The position numbers and the translations under genes are program-made. Below the pieces are notes generated by a model. It made no database searches. It saw only the letters and a list, made by a program, of their open reading frames with translations, and had not been told where the DNA came from. DNA of 39,216 bases from Glaesserella sp041817755 (GTDB lineage: Bacteria; Pseudomonadota; Gammaproteobacteria; Enterobacterales; Pasteurellaceae): NCBI RefSeq assembly GCF_041817755.1, contig NZ_JBGYBX010000048.1:1-39216 (forward strand), in the 5' to 3' direction. Positions within the stretch are counted from its first letter, which is position 1, and every line of letters begins with the position of its first letter. Of the stretch, positions 25,290 to 33,722 are shown in pieces.

Positions 25290-25787
25290 ATGAGCCACAT
25301 CACATTAGCCGGCAACCCGATTGAGGTGAACGGTCAATTTCCGACAAAAGGTAACGTCATTTCCGATTTTACCTTGGTTAACAACGGATTAGCCGAGGTT
25401 TCCTTGGCGGATTTTGCCGGTAAACGCAAAGTCTTAAATATTTTCCCAAGTATTGATACCGGCGTTTGCGCGACATCCGTGCGGGTATTTAATCAAAAAG
25501 CGGCAAATTTGAACAATACGGTGGTGCTCTGTATTTCCGCCGATTTACCTTTTGCCCAAGCCCGTTTTTGTGGTGCGGAAGGCATTGAAAATGCCCAAAC
25601 GTTATCCACGTTCCGCAATAAAACTGTCCATCAAGCGCTGGGGGTCGATATTGCCACCGGTCCGCTTGCCGGGCTGACGGCTCGAGCCGTGATTGTGCTG
25701 GATGAAAACAACAACGTGCTGCATAGCGAACTGGTTCCTGAAATCAAACAAGAACCGAACTACGATGCGGCGCTTGCCGTATTATAA
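25290..25787 (+). CDS. tpx: Thiol peroxidase Tpx
   Basis: Periplasm-facing or cytosolic atypical 2-Cys peroxiredoxin reducing organic peroxides with thioredoxin. 165 residues. Peroxidatic Cys60 lies in SIDTGVCATSVR and resolving Cys94 in ARFCGAEG; the FPSIDT and GLTARAV segments are typical. GAGAGG ribosome site and a good promoter precede it. Monocistronic: an 8-bp GC hairpin follows, then the long non-coding region. Confidence 0.96.
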   Translation: MSHITLAGNPIEVNGQFPTKGNVISDFTLVNNGLAEVSLADFAGKRKVLNIFPSIDTGVCATSVRVFNQKAANLNNTVVLCISADLPFAQARFCGAEGIENAQTLSTFRNKTVHQALGVDIATGPLAGLTARAVIVLDENNNVLHSELVPEIKQEPNYDAALAVL

Positions 25788-25800
25788 CTCGCGGATTCAA

Positions 25801-25820
25801 GGTACGGGGGCGCCCGTACC
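25801..25820 (+). terminator. Hairpin after tpx
   Basis: Perfect 8-bp stem GGTACGGG/CCCGTACC with loop GGCG, 13 nt after the tpx stop. The following bases (GTTGTATACA) lack a T run, so termination may be weak. A USS follows at 25828-25836. Confidence 0.5.
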
Positions 25821-25904
25821 GTTGTATACAAGCGGTCACTTTTCATCGTTATTTTACCATTTCCGTTCACCGAACAAAAAACAACCGCCATTTATTCCGT
25901 TTTT

Positions 25905-26240
25905 CTCATAAAACACAACATATTGTTTTCATTATATAAAAAATCAAGATCACGATCTTTTCGATGATTATACACGATCATTTTCAAAATCTGTCACATG
26001 GTTATCCACATTAGATGGGGATAAATTCCGAGTAATGTGCATAACATACGCACTTTCATCTGTGTTTAGCACGGATTATACCAAAACGGCTGTAATTTCA
26101 TTCAAAGCTTGTGGATCCTTACAGGTCTGACAAGTATTTTTCCGATCTTTCCGGATCGCTTGTCGGATCAAACGGTTTACGGCGTTATACCGAACTTTCT
26201 TTGTATTTTCCTCAATATATCCACAACATTATCCACAGCT
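25905..26240. other. Candidate chromosomal replication origin (oriC-like)
   Basis: The 564-nt gap between tpx and rppH has no credible gene. It starts with an AT-rich block (about 25890-25960), then GATC-headed T-rich repeats near 25948-25985 resembling the E. coli 13-mers. DnaA boxes: consensus TTATCCACA at 26002 and 26229 and TGTGCATAA at 26036; one-mismatch boxes TTATACACG (25968), TGGGGATAA (26016) and ATATCCACA (26217); weaker TGTGGATCC (26110). Seven GATC sites lie in 25948-26169, about one expected. The order (AT-rich at left, consensus box closing the right side) resembles E. coli oriC, but the flanking genes (tpx, rppH) are not mnmG/mioC. Confidence 0.6.
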
Positions 26241-26351
26241 TGCAATATTTTAGCTAAAACCGACCGCTTGTTGATGTTGTGGTTGTTCAAAGGCGTGAAT
26301 TATGAAACAATCAACGCCATATAAAAATGCAATAACGTAAGGCGGTCTGAA

Positions 26352-26948
26352 TTGATCGATTTTGATGGTTACCGCCCAAATGTAGGCATCGTCATTTGCA
26401 ATAAACACGGACAAGTTCTGTGGGCAAAACGGTTTGGTCAAAACTCTTGGCAATTTCCTCAAGGAGGAATTAATGAGGGAGAAAACATTGAATCGGCAAT
26501 GTACCGTGAGCTCTATGAAGAAGTCGGTTTATCGAAAAAAGATGTACGATTGCTATGGGCGTCTAAATATTGGTTGAAATATAAACTCCCGAAACGCTTA
26601 GTGCGCACGGAAAACACTCAACCTGTCTGTATCGGGCAGAAACAGCGTTGGTTTTTACTTCAGCTTGTCGGCGACGAAAGTCTTATTAATTTAAAAGCGA
26701 CCAAAGCACCGGAATTTGACGGCTGGCGTTGGGTCAGCTTTTGGTATCCCGTGCGACAGGTCGTTTCGTTTAAACGGGACGTTTACCGTAAAGTCATGAA
26801 GGAGTTCGCGCAAGTTTTGATGAACGAATCCTCGAAAGCGGAGGCGACGAAAACGCAGGAGGGAATAAAATCGGACAGACGGGAACACCGCACCGACAAA
26901 CGGGAATATCGTAAACCTTATCGTACCAATAAAGGAAAGAACAAATGA
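26352..26948 (+). CDS. rppH: RNA pyrophosphohydrolase RppH
   Basis: Nudix hydrolase that removes pyrophosphate from mRNA 5' ends to start RNase E decay. Nudix box GGINEGENIESAMYRELYEEVGL spans about residues 38-60. The start is TTG 26352, giving the invariant N-terminus MIDFDGYRPNVGIVICN; no ATG is suitably placed. TAAGG about 10 nt upstream is the ribosome site. At 198 residues it is longer than E. coli RppH (176) because of a basic, probably disordered tail. 4-bp overlap with the next gene. Confidence 0.95.
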   Translation: MIDFDGYRPNVGIVICNKHGQVLWAKRFGQNSWQFPQGGINEGENIESAMYRELYEEVGLSKKDVRLLWASKYWLKYKLPKRLVRTENTQPVCIGQKQRWFLLQLVGDESLINLKATKAPEFDGWRWVSFWYPVRQVVSFKRDVYRKVMKEFAQVLMNESSKAEATKTQEGIKSDRREHRTDKREYRKPYRTNKGKNK

Positions 26949-27733
26949 TTGAGGTTTTTTTCAGTTTTTTAGCCTTGGGCGCCGTTGCCGGTTTTTTGGC
27001 GGGGTTATTCGGTATCGGGGGCGGATTAATTATCGTCCCTTGTCTCGTCTATTTAATGCCGAAGGTCGGCGTGCCTCATGATTTATTAATGACCATTGCG
27101 CTGGGTACGTCTTTTTCCACGATTGTCGTGACGACCTTTTCCGCCGCACAACGTCATAACAAGCTGGGGAATGTCGATTGGTCCGTCGTGAAGTTTTTCG
27201 TGCCGTCATTAATGATTGCGGTCTTTTTAGCCGGATTGGTCGTCAGTGATTTGCCGAAAGCGCTCATGTCGAAAATCTTTGCGGTGATGGTGTTGTTTTT
27301 GGCGGCGAAAATGTTTTTGTCGCTCAAACCCAAAGCGACAAAACCGTTAACCACCCAATCGATAATTGTAGCGGGCGGTATTATCGGCGTACTGTCCAGC
27401 TTTGCCGGTATCGCCGGCGGTGCCTTTATCGTGCCGTTCTTAAACGGACGCGGAATAGAACTTAAACGGGCAATCGGTACCTCTTCATTATGCGGTTGTT
27501 TGCTCGGCTTCGCCGCTACCTTGAGTTTTATCTTGAGCGGTTGGAATAACCCGAATTTACCGGACTACTCGCTCGGTTATGTGTATTTGCCCGCCTTACT
27601 CGGCATTGTGTTAACCTCTTTTTTCACCTCCAAATTGGGGGCGAATGCGGCAAACGTATTGCCGGTACCGACACTGAAAAAAGCGTTTGCCGTGATGTTA
27701 ATGCTGATTGCCGCTAACATGTTTTTTAAATAA
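26945..27733 (+). CDS. TauE/SafE family permease (YfcA-like)
   Basis: A 262-residue membrane protein with about eight helices in two repeats. Family signature near the start of each half: AGFLAGLFGIGGGLIIVPCLVY (about 14-35) and LSSFAGIAGGAFIVPFL. Proteins of this family export or import small anions such as sulfite or sulfoacetate; the substrate here is unknown. ATG overlaps the rppH stop by 4 nt and lgt follows after 11 nt, the same order as in H. influenzae. Confidence 0.9.
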   Translation: MIEVFFSFLALGAVAGFLAGLFGIGGGLIIVPCLVYLMPKVGVPHDLLMTIALGTSFSTIVVTTFSAAQRHNKLGNVDWSVVKFFVPSLMIAVFLAGLVVSDLPKALMSKIFAVMVLFLAAKMFLSLKPKATKPLTTQSIIVAGGIIGVLSSFAGIAGGAFIVPFLNGRGIELKRAIGTSSLCGCLLGFAATLSFILSGWNNPNLPDYSLGYVYLPALLGIVLTSFFTSKLGANAANVLPVPTLKKAFAVMLMLIAANMFFK

Positions 27734-27744
27734 TTTGAGGATAT

Positions 27745-28563
27745 ATGAACGACGCGTTTTTAACTTTTCCGCAGATTAACCCGATTATTTTCAGTTTTGG
27801 TCCAATCAGCCTTCGTTGGTACGGGGTCATGTATTTGCTCGGCTTTGCCTTCGCCTATTGGCTCGGCACGCGCCGGGCAAAACAATCCGGCGGTGTTTGG
27901 AGCGTAGAGCAAGTCGATCAACTGCTCTTTAACGGCTTTTTAGGCGTAGTGTTGGGCGGCAGAATCGGCGATGTTTTCTTCTATAACTTCGATTACTTTT
28001 TGCACGATCCGCTTTATCTTTTCCGCATTTGGGAAGGGGGAATGTCGTTCCACGGCGGCTTGATCGGGGTGATTGTGTCAATGATTTGGACGTCCCGCCG
28101 TCAACAGCGTTCGTTTTGGCAAACCGCCGACTTTATTGCACCGCTGATTCCGTTCGGCTTAGGCATGGGACGCATCGGGAATTTTATTAACAGTGAATTA
28201 TGGGGACGCGTCACCGATGTGCCGTGGGCGATGGTGGAAAAATATGCCGACGGTTCGTTCAGCCCGCCGCGCCATCCGTCACAACTTTACGAAGCCTTTT
28301 TAGAAGGACTGGTGTTGTTTTTGATTTTGAACGTCTTTATCCGTAAACCGCGTCCGACCGGTGCGGTGGCGGGACTATTCCTGCTCGGATACGGTACGTT
28401 CCGCTTTATCGTGGAATATTTCCGCGAGTTTGATCCGAATGTCAATACGGCGGCGGATGTCATTACCCGCGGGCAACTGCTCTCTTTACCGATGATTATC
28501 GGTGGGCTCATTATCATGGTATTCGCTTACCGATTGAACAATGCAAAATCAATTGCAAAATAA
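27745..28563 (+). CDS. lgt: Phosphatidylglycerol:prolipoprotein diacylglyceryl transferase
   Basis: First step of lipoprotein maturation: moves diacylglyceryl to the lipobox cysteine. 272 residues, multiple membrane helices. The Lgt signature GRIGNFINSELWGR lies at about 142-155; SFHGGLIGV and HPSQLYEA are also present. Works ahead of LspA (15849). RBS GAGGA lies before the ATG. Part of the rppH-tauE-lgt-gph series. Confidence 0.96.
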   Translation: MNDAFLTFPQINPIIFSFGPISLRWYGVMYLLGFAFAYWLGTRRAKQSGGVWSVEQVDQLLFNGFLGVVLGGRIGDVFFYNFDYFLHDPLYLFRIWEGGMSFHGGLIGVIVSMIWTSRRQQRSFWQTADFIAPLIPFGLGMGRIGNFINSELWGRVTDVPWAMVEKYADGSFSPPRHPSQLYEAFLEGLVLFLILNVFIRKPRPTGAVAGLFLLGYGTFRFIVEYFREFDPNVNTAADVITRGQLLSLPMIIGGLIIMVFAYRLNNAKSIAK

Positions 28564-28609
28564 CGGCGGAATCCTACCGCTTGTCAAACAACAATGTAAT
28601 GGTGTAATC

Positions 28610-29281
28610 ATGACTCGGAAATTTAAATTAATCGGTTTCGACTTAGACGGCACATTAGTCAACAGCCTGCCTGATTTAGCCTTATCACTCAACTCGGCGT
28701 TTGCCGAAGTCGGCTTGCCGCAAGCACCGGAAGAGGCGGTAATGACTTGGATCGGTAACGGTGCGGATGTGTTATTTGCCAAAGGATTGGCGTGGACGGA
28801 GAAAGCCTCCGCGTTCAGTGATGAGGAAATTGCGCAAATCAAGCGGCGCTTCGGTCATTTTTACGGGGAAAACGTCTGTAATATCAGTGAGCTTTATCCG
28901 CACGTCAAATCCACCTTGGAAGCGTTACACGCGCAAGGCTATACCTTGGCGGTGGTGACCAATAAACCGACCAAGCATGTGTTACCTGTACTGAAAGCGT
29001 TCGAGATTGATCACTTGTTTGCCGAGGCGTTAGGCGGACAGTCTCTGCCGGTGATCAAACCGCACCCGGCACCGTTGTATTATTTATGCGGAAAATTCGG
29101 GCTGTATCCGCACGAAGTCTTATTTGTCGGCGATTCCAAAAACGACATTTTAGCGGCGAAAGCGGCAGGCTGCGCCAGTGTCGGTTTAACTTACGGCTAT
29201 AATTACAACATTCCGATTCAGGAATCGGAGCCGGATTATGTTTGTGAGGATTTTGCCGATTTATTAAAAATTCTGGCATAA
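28610..29281 (+). CDS. gph: Phosphoglycolate phosphatase
   Basis: HAD hydrolase clearing 2-phosphoglycolate, for example from DNA repair. 223 residues. Motif I FDLDGTLVNS (9-18), motif II VVTNKP, motif III lysine in LPVIKPHPAP, motif IV LFVGDSKNDILAAKAAG. The frame opens at 28541 inside lgt, but ATG 28610 begins the conserved strand KFKLIGFDLDGT. A USS (28576-28584) is in the 46-nt leader. Confidence 0.93.
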   Translation: MTRKFKLIGFDLDGTLVNSLPDLALSLNSAFAEVGLPQAPEEAVMTWIGNGADVLFAKGLAWTEKASAFSDEEIAQIKRRFGHFYGENVCNISELYPHVKSTLEALHAQGYTLAVVTNKPTKHVLPVLKAFEIDHLFAEALGGQSLPVIKPHPAPLYYLCGKFGLYPHEVLFVGDSKNDILAAKAAGCASVGLTYGYNYNIPIQESEPDYVCEDFADLLKILA

Positions 29282-29291
29282 CCGTTCGTAT

Positions 29292-29349
29292 ACAAGCGGT
29301 CAGATTTTCGCGGCATTTTGCAAAATACCGCCCGTGTCCGACCGCTTGT
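29292..29349. repeat. Facing USS pair between gph and trpS
   Basis: ACAAGCGGTC (29292-29301) and GACCGCTTGT (29340-29349) can form a 10-bp stem around a 38-nt loop. It may end gph transcription, but no T run follows and it lies just ahead of trpS. Confidence 0.6.
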
Positions 29350-29377
29350 CCGTTTCATTAAAAAGAGAATAACTGTG

Positions 29378-30406
29378 ATGACAAAACCAATTGTATTCAG
29401 CGGCATTCAGCCGTCAGGCGAATTGACTATCGGCAACTACTTGGGCGCATTACGCCATATGGCGAAAATGCAAGATGATTACGAATGTCTGTATTGTATC
29501 GTCGATTTACACGCCATTACCGTGCGCCAAGACCCGGAAGCCTTGCGTAAAGCGACGTTAGACACCTTGGCGATTTATCTTGCCTGCGGTTTGGATCCGG
29601 AAAAAAGCACAATTTTTATTCAATCGCACGTACCGGAGCACTCCCAGTTGGCGTGGATTTTAAACTGCTACACCTATTTCGGTGAAATGGGGCGTATGAC
29701 CCAATTTAAAGACAAGTCCGCCCGTTATGAAGATAACGTGAACGTCGGTTTGTTTACTTACCCGATTTTAATGGCAGCCGATATTTTGTTATATCAAACC
29801 CATTTGGTACCTGTCGGCGATGACCAAAAACAGCACCTTGAAATTACACGTGACATTGCAAACCGTTTCAATGCGTTATACGGCAAAAAAGATGCCGAAG
29901 GGAATGTGACCGACGGTATCTTCCAAGTGCCGGAAGTCTATATTGCCAAAACCGGAGCGCGGATTATGTCATTGTTGGAACCGACGAAAAAGATGTCGAA
30001 ATCGGACGATAACCGTAACAATGTCATCGGCTTACTGGAAGATCCGAAAGCCGTTGCGAAAAAAATCAAGCGGGCGATGACCGACGGCGACGAACCGCCT
30101 GTCGTGCGTTATGACGTCAAAGAGAAAGCCGGTGTTTCCAACTTGTTGGATATTCTGTCCAGTGTGACGGGAAAAACCATTGCCGAATTGGAAAAAGAGT
30201 TTGAAGGCAAAATGTACGGTCACTTAAAAGGCGCCGTTGCCGATGCCGTCACAGAATTGTTAAGCGACATCCAAGCGCGTTATCAACATTTCCGTAATGA
30301 TGAAGCGTTATTGGAAAAAGTGTACCGCGAAGGCGCGGCAAAAGCGCGTGCGAAAGCCAAAGCCACCTTAGAACAGGTTTATAACGTTGTCGGTTTCGTC
30401 GGCTAA
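29378..30406 (+). CDS. trpS: Tryptophanyl-tRNA synthetase
   Basis: Class I synthetase charging tRNA-Trp. The N-terminus KPIVFSGIQPSGELTIGNYLGA holds the HIGH-equivalent TIGN; KMSKS is present as KKMSKSDDNR. 342 residues. The frame opens earlier, but ATG 29378 gives the E. coli-like MTKPIVFSG start, with AAAGAGA upstream. Followed by a strong terminator shared with argS. Confidence 0.97.
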   Translation: MTKPIVFSGIQPSGELTIGNYLGALRHMAKMQDDYECLYCIVDLHAITVRQDPEALRKATLDTLAIYLACGLDPEKSTIFIQSHVPEHSQLAWILNCYTYFGEMGRMTQFKDKSARYEDNVNVGLFTYPILMAADILLYQTHLVPVGDDQKQHLEITRDIANRFNALYGKKDAEGNVTDGIFQVPEVYIAKTGARIMSLLEPTKKMSKSDDNRNNVIGLLEDPKAVAKKIKRAMTDGDEPPVVRYDVKEKAGVSNLLDILSSVTGKTIAELEKEFEGKMYGHLKGAVADAVTELLSDIQARYQHFRNDEALLEKVYREGAAKARAKAKATLEQVYNVVGFVG

Positions 30407-30417
30407 TATAATAATTC

Positions 30418-30440
30418 GGGGCGCTTAAGCGCCCCTTTTT
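30418..30440. terminator. Terminator between trpS and argS
   Basis: GGGGCGCTTAAGCGCCCC is a perfect palindrome followed on plus by TTTTT. It lies between convergent trpS and argS; the minus side is AT-rich but has no clean T run. Confidence 0.88.
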
Positions 30441-30442
30441 CA

Positions 30443-32170
30443 TTACATCTTTTCCACCGTTTTAATACCCAACAGATCCAACCCTTGTTTTAAGGTTTTT
30501 GCGGTTAAGTGAGCCAGTTTTAAGCGACTTTGCTTAATACTTTCTTCGGCATTGAGTATCGGGCAGGCTTCGTAGAAGCTAGAGAAAATGCCTGCTAATT
30601 CATAGAGATATTGGCAGAGAACGTGCGGTGTACCGTCTTTAGCAACCACCGTCACGGCTTCTTCAAACTGCAATAATTTAATCGCAAGGTTGCGTTCTTT
30701 TTCGTCGATTAAAACGATATTGCCCGTTAAGCTGTTCGGGTCGATCCCTGCACGACTGAAGATCGAACGCACACGGGTATAGGCATATTGCATATAAGGT
30801 GCGGTGTTGCCTTCAAAGCTCAACATATTATCCCAGTCAAACACATAGTCTGTGGTACGGTTTTTGCTGAGATCGGAGTACTTCACTGCCCCGATAGCCA
30901 CGGCTTCCACCACAGCTTGCTTTTCACAAGCGGTCAGATCCGGATTTTTTTCTGCAATTAATTTTTCTGCACGCTCAACGGCTTCGTCAAGTAAATCGGC
31001 TAATTTAACAGTGCCACCTGTACGGGTTTTAAATGGTTTGCCATCTTTGCCTAACATCATTCCGAAGTTGTGATGTTCAAGGCTGAAGCTGTCCGGTACA
31101 TAACCTGCTTTGCGCGTGATTAACCACGCCTGTTGCATATGTTGACTTTGGCGAGTGTCCGAAAAGACTAACGTACGATCTGCTTTTAACGTTTCGTAGC
31201 GATATTTGGCAGCAGCAATGTCGGTGGTGGTGTAAAGGAAACCGCCATCTTTTTTCTGCACGATCACGCCCATTGGGTCGCCGTCTTTATTTTTAAATTC
31301 TTCAAGGAAAACCACTAACGCCCCATCATCTTCAACGGCTAAACCTTGAGCTTTTAGATCCGCCACAATTTCAGGCAGCATTGGGTTGTAAAGGCTCTCG
31401 CCCATGACATCATTTTCAGTGAGTGTCACGTTCAAGCGGTTATAGTTTTGTTGGCATTGATCCATCGTGATACGGACTAATTTTTTCCACATCGCTAAAC
31501 AATATTCATCGCCACTTTGTAATTTCACCACGTAATTACGTGATTTTTCGGCGAATGCCTCATCTTCATCATAATGGCGTTTCGCTTCACGATAGAAGGC
31601 CTCAATATCACTTAACTCCATTTCAGAAGCGTGTTCGTTTTCCATTTTTTCCAGGTAAGCAATCAGCATACCGAACTGCGTGCCCCAGTCGCCAACGTGG
31701 TTGGCACGAATAACCTTGTTGCCTAAAAATTCTAAGGCACGCACCACGCCATCACCGATAATTGTTGAGCGTAAATGCCCAACGTGCATCTCTTTAGCGA
31801 CGTTTGGAGAAGAATAATCCACCACCACGGTTTGAGTTTGATTTAAGTGAATGCCTAATTTATCGTCAGTAAATGCGGTTTCTGCTTGTCGGGCTAACCA
31901 CGTCGGCTGTAAGAAAATGTTGATAAAGCCCGGACCTGCGATTTCTAATTTTTCTGCCATGCCGTTTAAATCCACGTTATCTACCACTTTTTGTGCAAAT
32001 TCACGTGGGTTTAACCCCAGTTTTTTGGCGGCGCCCATGATGCCGTTAGCTTGATAATCACCGAATTGAACTTTGCCCGATTGACGCACTAGCGGCTCAA
32101 CATCGTGTTCCGCCCCGGCGGCAACCATTGCCTGCTTAATTTTTTCCGATAGAATGTGTTGAATATTCAC
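30443..32170 (-). CDS. argS: Arginyl-tRNA synthetase
   Basis: Class I synthetase charging tRNA-Arg. 575 residues, matching E. coli (577). The N-terminal Add1-like domain is followed by the HIGH-type motif KEMHVGHLRSTIIGD (about 123-137); the KMSK-loop equivalent is FKTRTGGTVKLADLL, and the DALR anticodon domain closes the chain. Codon use follows highly expressed genes and differs a little from neighbours. Divergent from yecM, the same pair as in E. coli. Confidence 0.97.
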   Translation of the reverse strand: MNIQHILSEKIKQAMVAAGAEHDVEPLVRQSGKVQFGDYQANGIMGAAKKLGLNPREFAQKVVDNVDLNGMAEKLEIAGPGFINIFLQPTWLARQAETAFTDDKLGIHLNQTQTVVVDYSSPNVAKEMHVGHLRSTIIGDGVVRALEFLGNKVIRANHVGDWGTQFGMLIAYLEKMENEHASEMELSDIEAFYREAKRHYDEDEAFAEKSRNYVVKLQSGDEYCLAMWKKLVRITMDQCQQNYNRLNVTLTENDVMGESLYNPMLPEIVADLKAQGLAVEDDGALVVFLEEFKNKDGDPMGVIVQKKDGGFLYTTTDIAAAKYRYETLKADRTLVFSDTRQSQHMQQAWLITRKAGYVPDSFSLEHHNFGMMLGKDGKPFKTRTGGTVKLADLLDEAVERAEKLIAEKNPDLTACEKQAVVEAVAIGAVKYSDLSKNRTTDYVFDWDNMLSFEGNTAPYMQYAYTRVRSIFSRAGIDPNSLTGNIVLIDEKERNLAIKLLQFEEAVTVVAKDGTPHVLCQYLYELAGIFSSFYEACPILNAEESIKQSRLKLAHLTAKTLKQGLDLLGIKTVEKM

Positions 32171-32199
32171 GAATTAACCTATTGTCTTGTCATAAAAAA

Positions 32200-32826
32200 A
32201 TGGATGCAATGATACTAAAAAACCCTGTTAAAAGCTTAGAATTTGCAAATTTTTTCACAAAACTCACCGCTTGTTTCGGTGATCTTACCGAATTCGAACA
32301 TCACATCCGACAAATCGCCGAGGTTGCCGGCATCGATTTACATCAATATCCTATCGATCATCTTGCGGTGCGGATGAATAGTGATGAAATCGCCCGACAA
32401 TGGAAAGTGATGTTACTGACCGGTTCAACTTTATTAAAAGAAAGTGAGGTAAACGGTCGCCCGATCGGGCTCTTTAACTTAAATCAGCCGATCATCTTTT
32501 GCGGGCAAGCCGTTTCGGTTATTGAGCTGCCGTTTCCCAAAGGAAAAACGTACCCGAAAGAGGGCTGGGAACATATTGAAGCGGTTTTCCCGATGTCGGA
32601 AGGTGAAACTGTCGACCAATGGATCGCACGCACGTTAGCACACTTTCATTTGTCCCAAAATCCACATATTCACGTAAAAATCAGCCAACCTCACGCCGAA
32701 GGAGAGCAATTACCGAATCCGAGCATCGCCATAACACTAAAATCGGCAACTTATCAGCATAATGGTTGTCTAAAGCTGCACCCTTATGATATAAAATGCA
32801 TTGTTCATTCAGAGCAAACAATCTGA
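32200..32826 (+). CDS. yecM: YecM family VOC-fold protein
   Basis: The protein (about 208 residues) matches YecM: DHLAVRMNS, LLKESEVNGRPIGLFNL, VIELPFPKGKTYPKEGWEHIEAVFP. YecM has the vicinal-oxygen-chelate fold with probable metal-binding residues (His in DHLAV, Glu in WEHIE), but its reaction is unknown. Start is uncertain: ATG 32200 or 32209, or TTG 32182; ribosome sites are weak. Location next to argS is conserved with E. coli. A USS lies in the early coding region (32266-32274), and the slyB promoter lies in its 3' end. Confidence 0.85.
   Translation: MDAMILKNPVKSLEFANFFTKLTACFGDLTEFEHHIRQIAEVAGIDLHQYPIDHLAVRMNSDEIARQWKVMLLTGSTLLKESEVNGRPIGLFNLNQPIIFCGQAVSVIELPFPKGKTYPKEGWEHIEAVFPMSEGETVDQWIARTLAHFHLSQNPHIHVKISQPHAEGEQLPNPSIAITLKSATYQHNGCLKLHPYDIKCIVHSEQTI
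32766..32795 (+). promoter_or_regulatory. Promoter of slyB inside yecM
   Basis: TTGTCT (32766-32771), an 18-nt spacer, and TGA-TATAAA extended -10 (hexamer 32790-32795). Predicted start near 32802, about 45 nt before the slyB ATG. Confidence 0.55.
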
Positions 32827-32846
32827 ATTTTTTAGGAGACTTAACT

Positions 32847-33311
32847 ATGAAAAAATGTGGCTTAGCAGCGGCATTTCTGTCCGGTTTATTGTTAGCCGGT
32901 TGTGCAAATACGGATGTTTACGGTGGCAATGTCTACCGCGGCGATCAAGCGAAAGAAGCGCGTTCAATCAGCTACGGTACGATTTTGTCCGTCCGCGAGG
33001 TCAAAATCCAAGCGGATAATCAGGGTGTGTTAGGCACCGTAGGCGGTGGTGTGGTCGGCGGCATTGCCGGTTCAACCATCGGCGGCGGTAGCGGTCAGGC
33101 GTTGGCAAGTACCGTCGGAGCAATCGCCGGGGCGATGATTGGTAGCACGGTGGAAGAAAAAGCCAGCCAAGTAACGGCATTAGAAATGGTCATCCGCAAA
33201 GATGACGGGAAAGAAATTGCGGTGGTACAGAAAAAAGAAGAAGGATTTGTACCGGGTAAACGCGTAAGAATCGTGGGATCAAGTTCCGATCTCAACGTAT
33301 CATTACTTTAA
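32847..33311 (+). CDS. slyB: SlyB/Pcp outer-membrane lipoprotein with glycine zipper
   Basis: Outer membrane lipoprotein of 154 residues; signal peptide and lipobox LLAGC (Cys19). The middle carries a glycine-zipper 2TM pair (GVLGTVGGGVVGGIAGSTIGG and ALASTVGAIAGAMIGS, about 70-112), then a beta-rich C-terminal domain (VTALEMVIRKDDGKEIAVVQ). SlyB helps stabilise the outer membrane under LPS stress in enterics. ATG 32847 follows AGGAG by 8 nt; the frame upstream lies within yecM. Confidence 0.94.
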   Translation: MKKCGLAAAFLSGLLLAGCANTDVYGGNVYRGDQAKEARSISYGTILSVREVKIQADNQGVLGTVGGGVVGGIAGSTIGGGSGQALASTVGAIAGAMIGSTVEEKASQVTALEMVIRKDDGKEIAVVQKKEEGFVPGKRVRIVGSSSDLNVSLL

Positions 33312-33348
33312 TTAACTTTGTTTATTTTTATATCATAAGGACATCCAC

Positions 33349-33624
33349 ATGAAAAAACTTTCTCTGATTGTATTAATGAGCGCGGCGTTAACCGCCTGTA
33401 CTGCAGAAATGTACTCTTCCAACGGGAATGCGACGATTATCAGCAGTAAACCGATTGACACCAAGGTAGAAGAAATCACCGTGAAAAAAGACAGCGGTGA
33501 AGTCGTTACCATGACGCGTCATTATGATGCCCATGCCGCCGTCGGTGCACGTGTGCATGTTTCGGACACATACAATCAAGAGGATGCCGATTTAAAAACT
33601 ATTCGTCGTTACGAATTTAAATAA
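33349..33624 (+). CDS. Small lipoprotein, unknown function
   Basis: A 91-residue protein with signal peptide and lipobox LTAC (Cys17). The mature part is short, polar and beta-like (PIDTKVEEITVKKDSGEVVTMTRHYDAHAAVGARVHV), echoing the C-terminal domain of SlyB just upstream (VIRKDDGKEI), so it may be a partner or a shortened relative. AAGGA precedes the ATG; a strong terminator follows. I do not recognise the family. Confidence 0.8.
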   Translation: MKKLSLIVLMSAALTACTAEMYSSNGNATIISSKPIDTKVEEITVKKDSGEVVTMTRHYDAHAAVGARVHVSDTYNQEDADLKTIRRYEFK

Positions 33625-33640
33625 TCGGAATCATGTGAGA

Positions 33641-33668
33641 AAAACCTCGACCTGTTCGAGGTTTTTTT
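33641..33668 (+). terminator. Rho-independent terminator after the slyB group
   Basis: A 10-bp stem AAAACCTCGA/TCGAGGTTTT with loop CCTGT, running into a T tract to 33668. Confidence 0.92.
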
Positions 33669-33722
33669 ATTGGCGGATTTGGCATAAAATTGCAAAATAT
33701 TTCACGAAACCGACCGCTTGTC

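Noticed and set aside
26217..26237. CRISPR-like or tandem repeat from the two adjacent ATCCACA motifs near rppH
   Set aside because: Only two short copies; explained better as paired DnaA boxes.
30443..32170. argS as horizontally acquired because its base usage differs from neighbours
   Set aside because: dnaK shows the same style; it fits codon bias of highly expressed genes, and synteny with yecM is ancestral.
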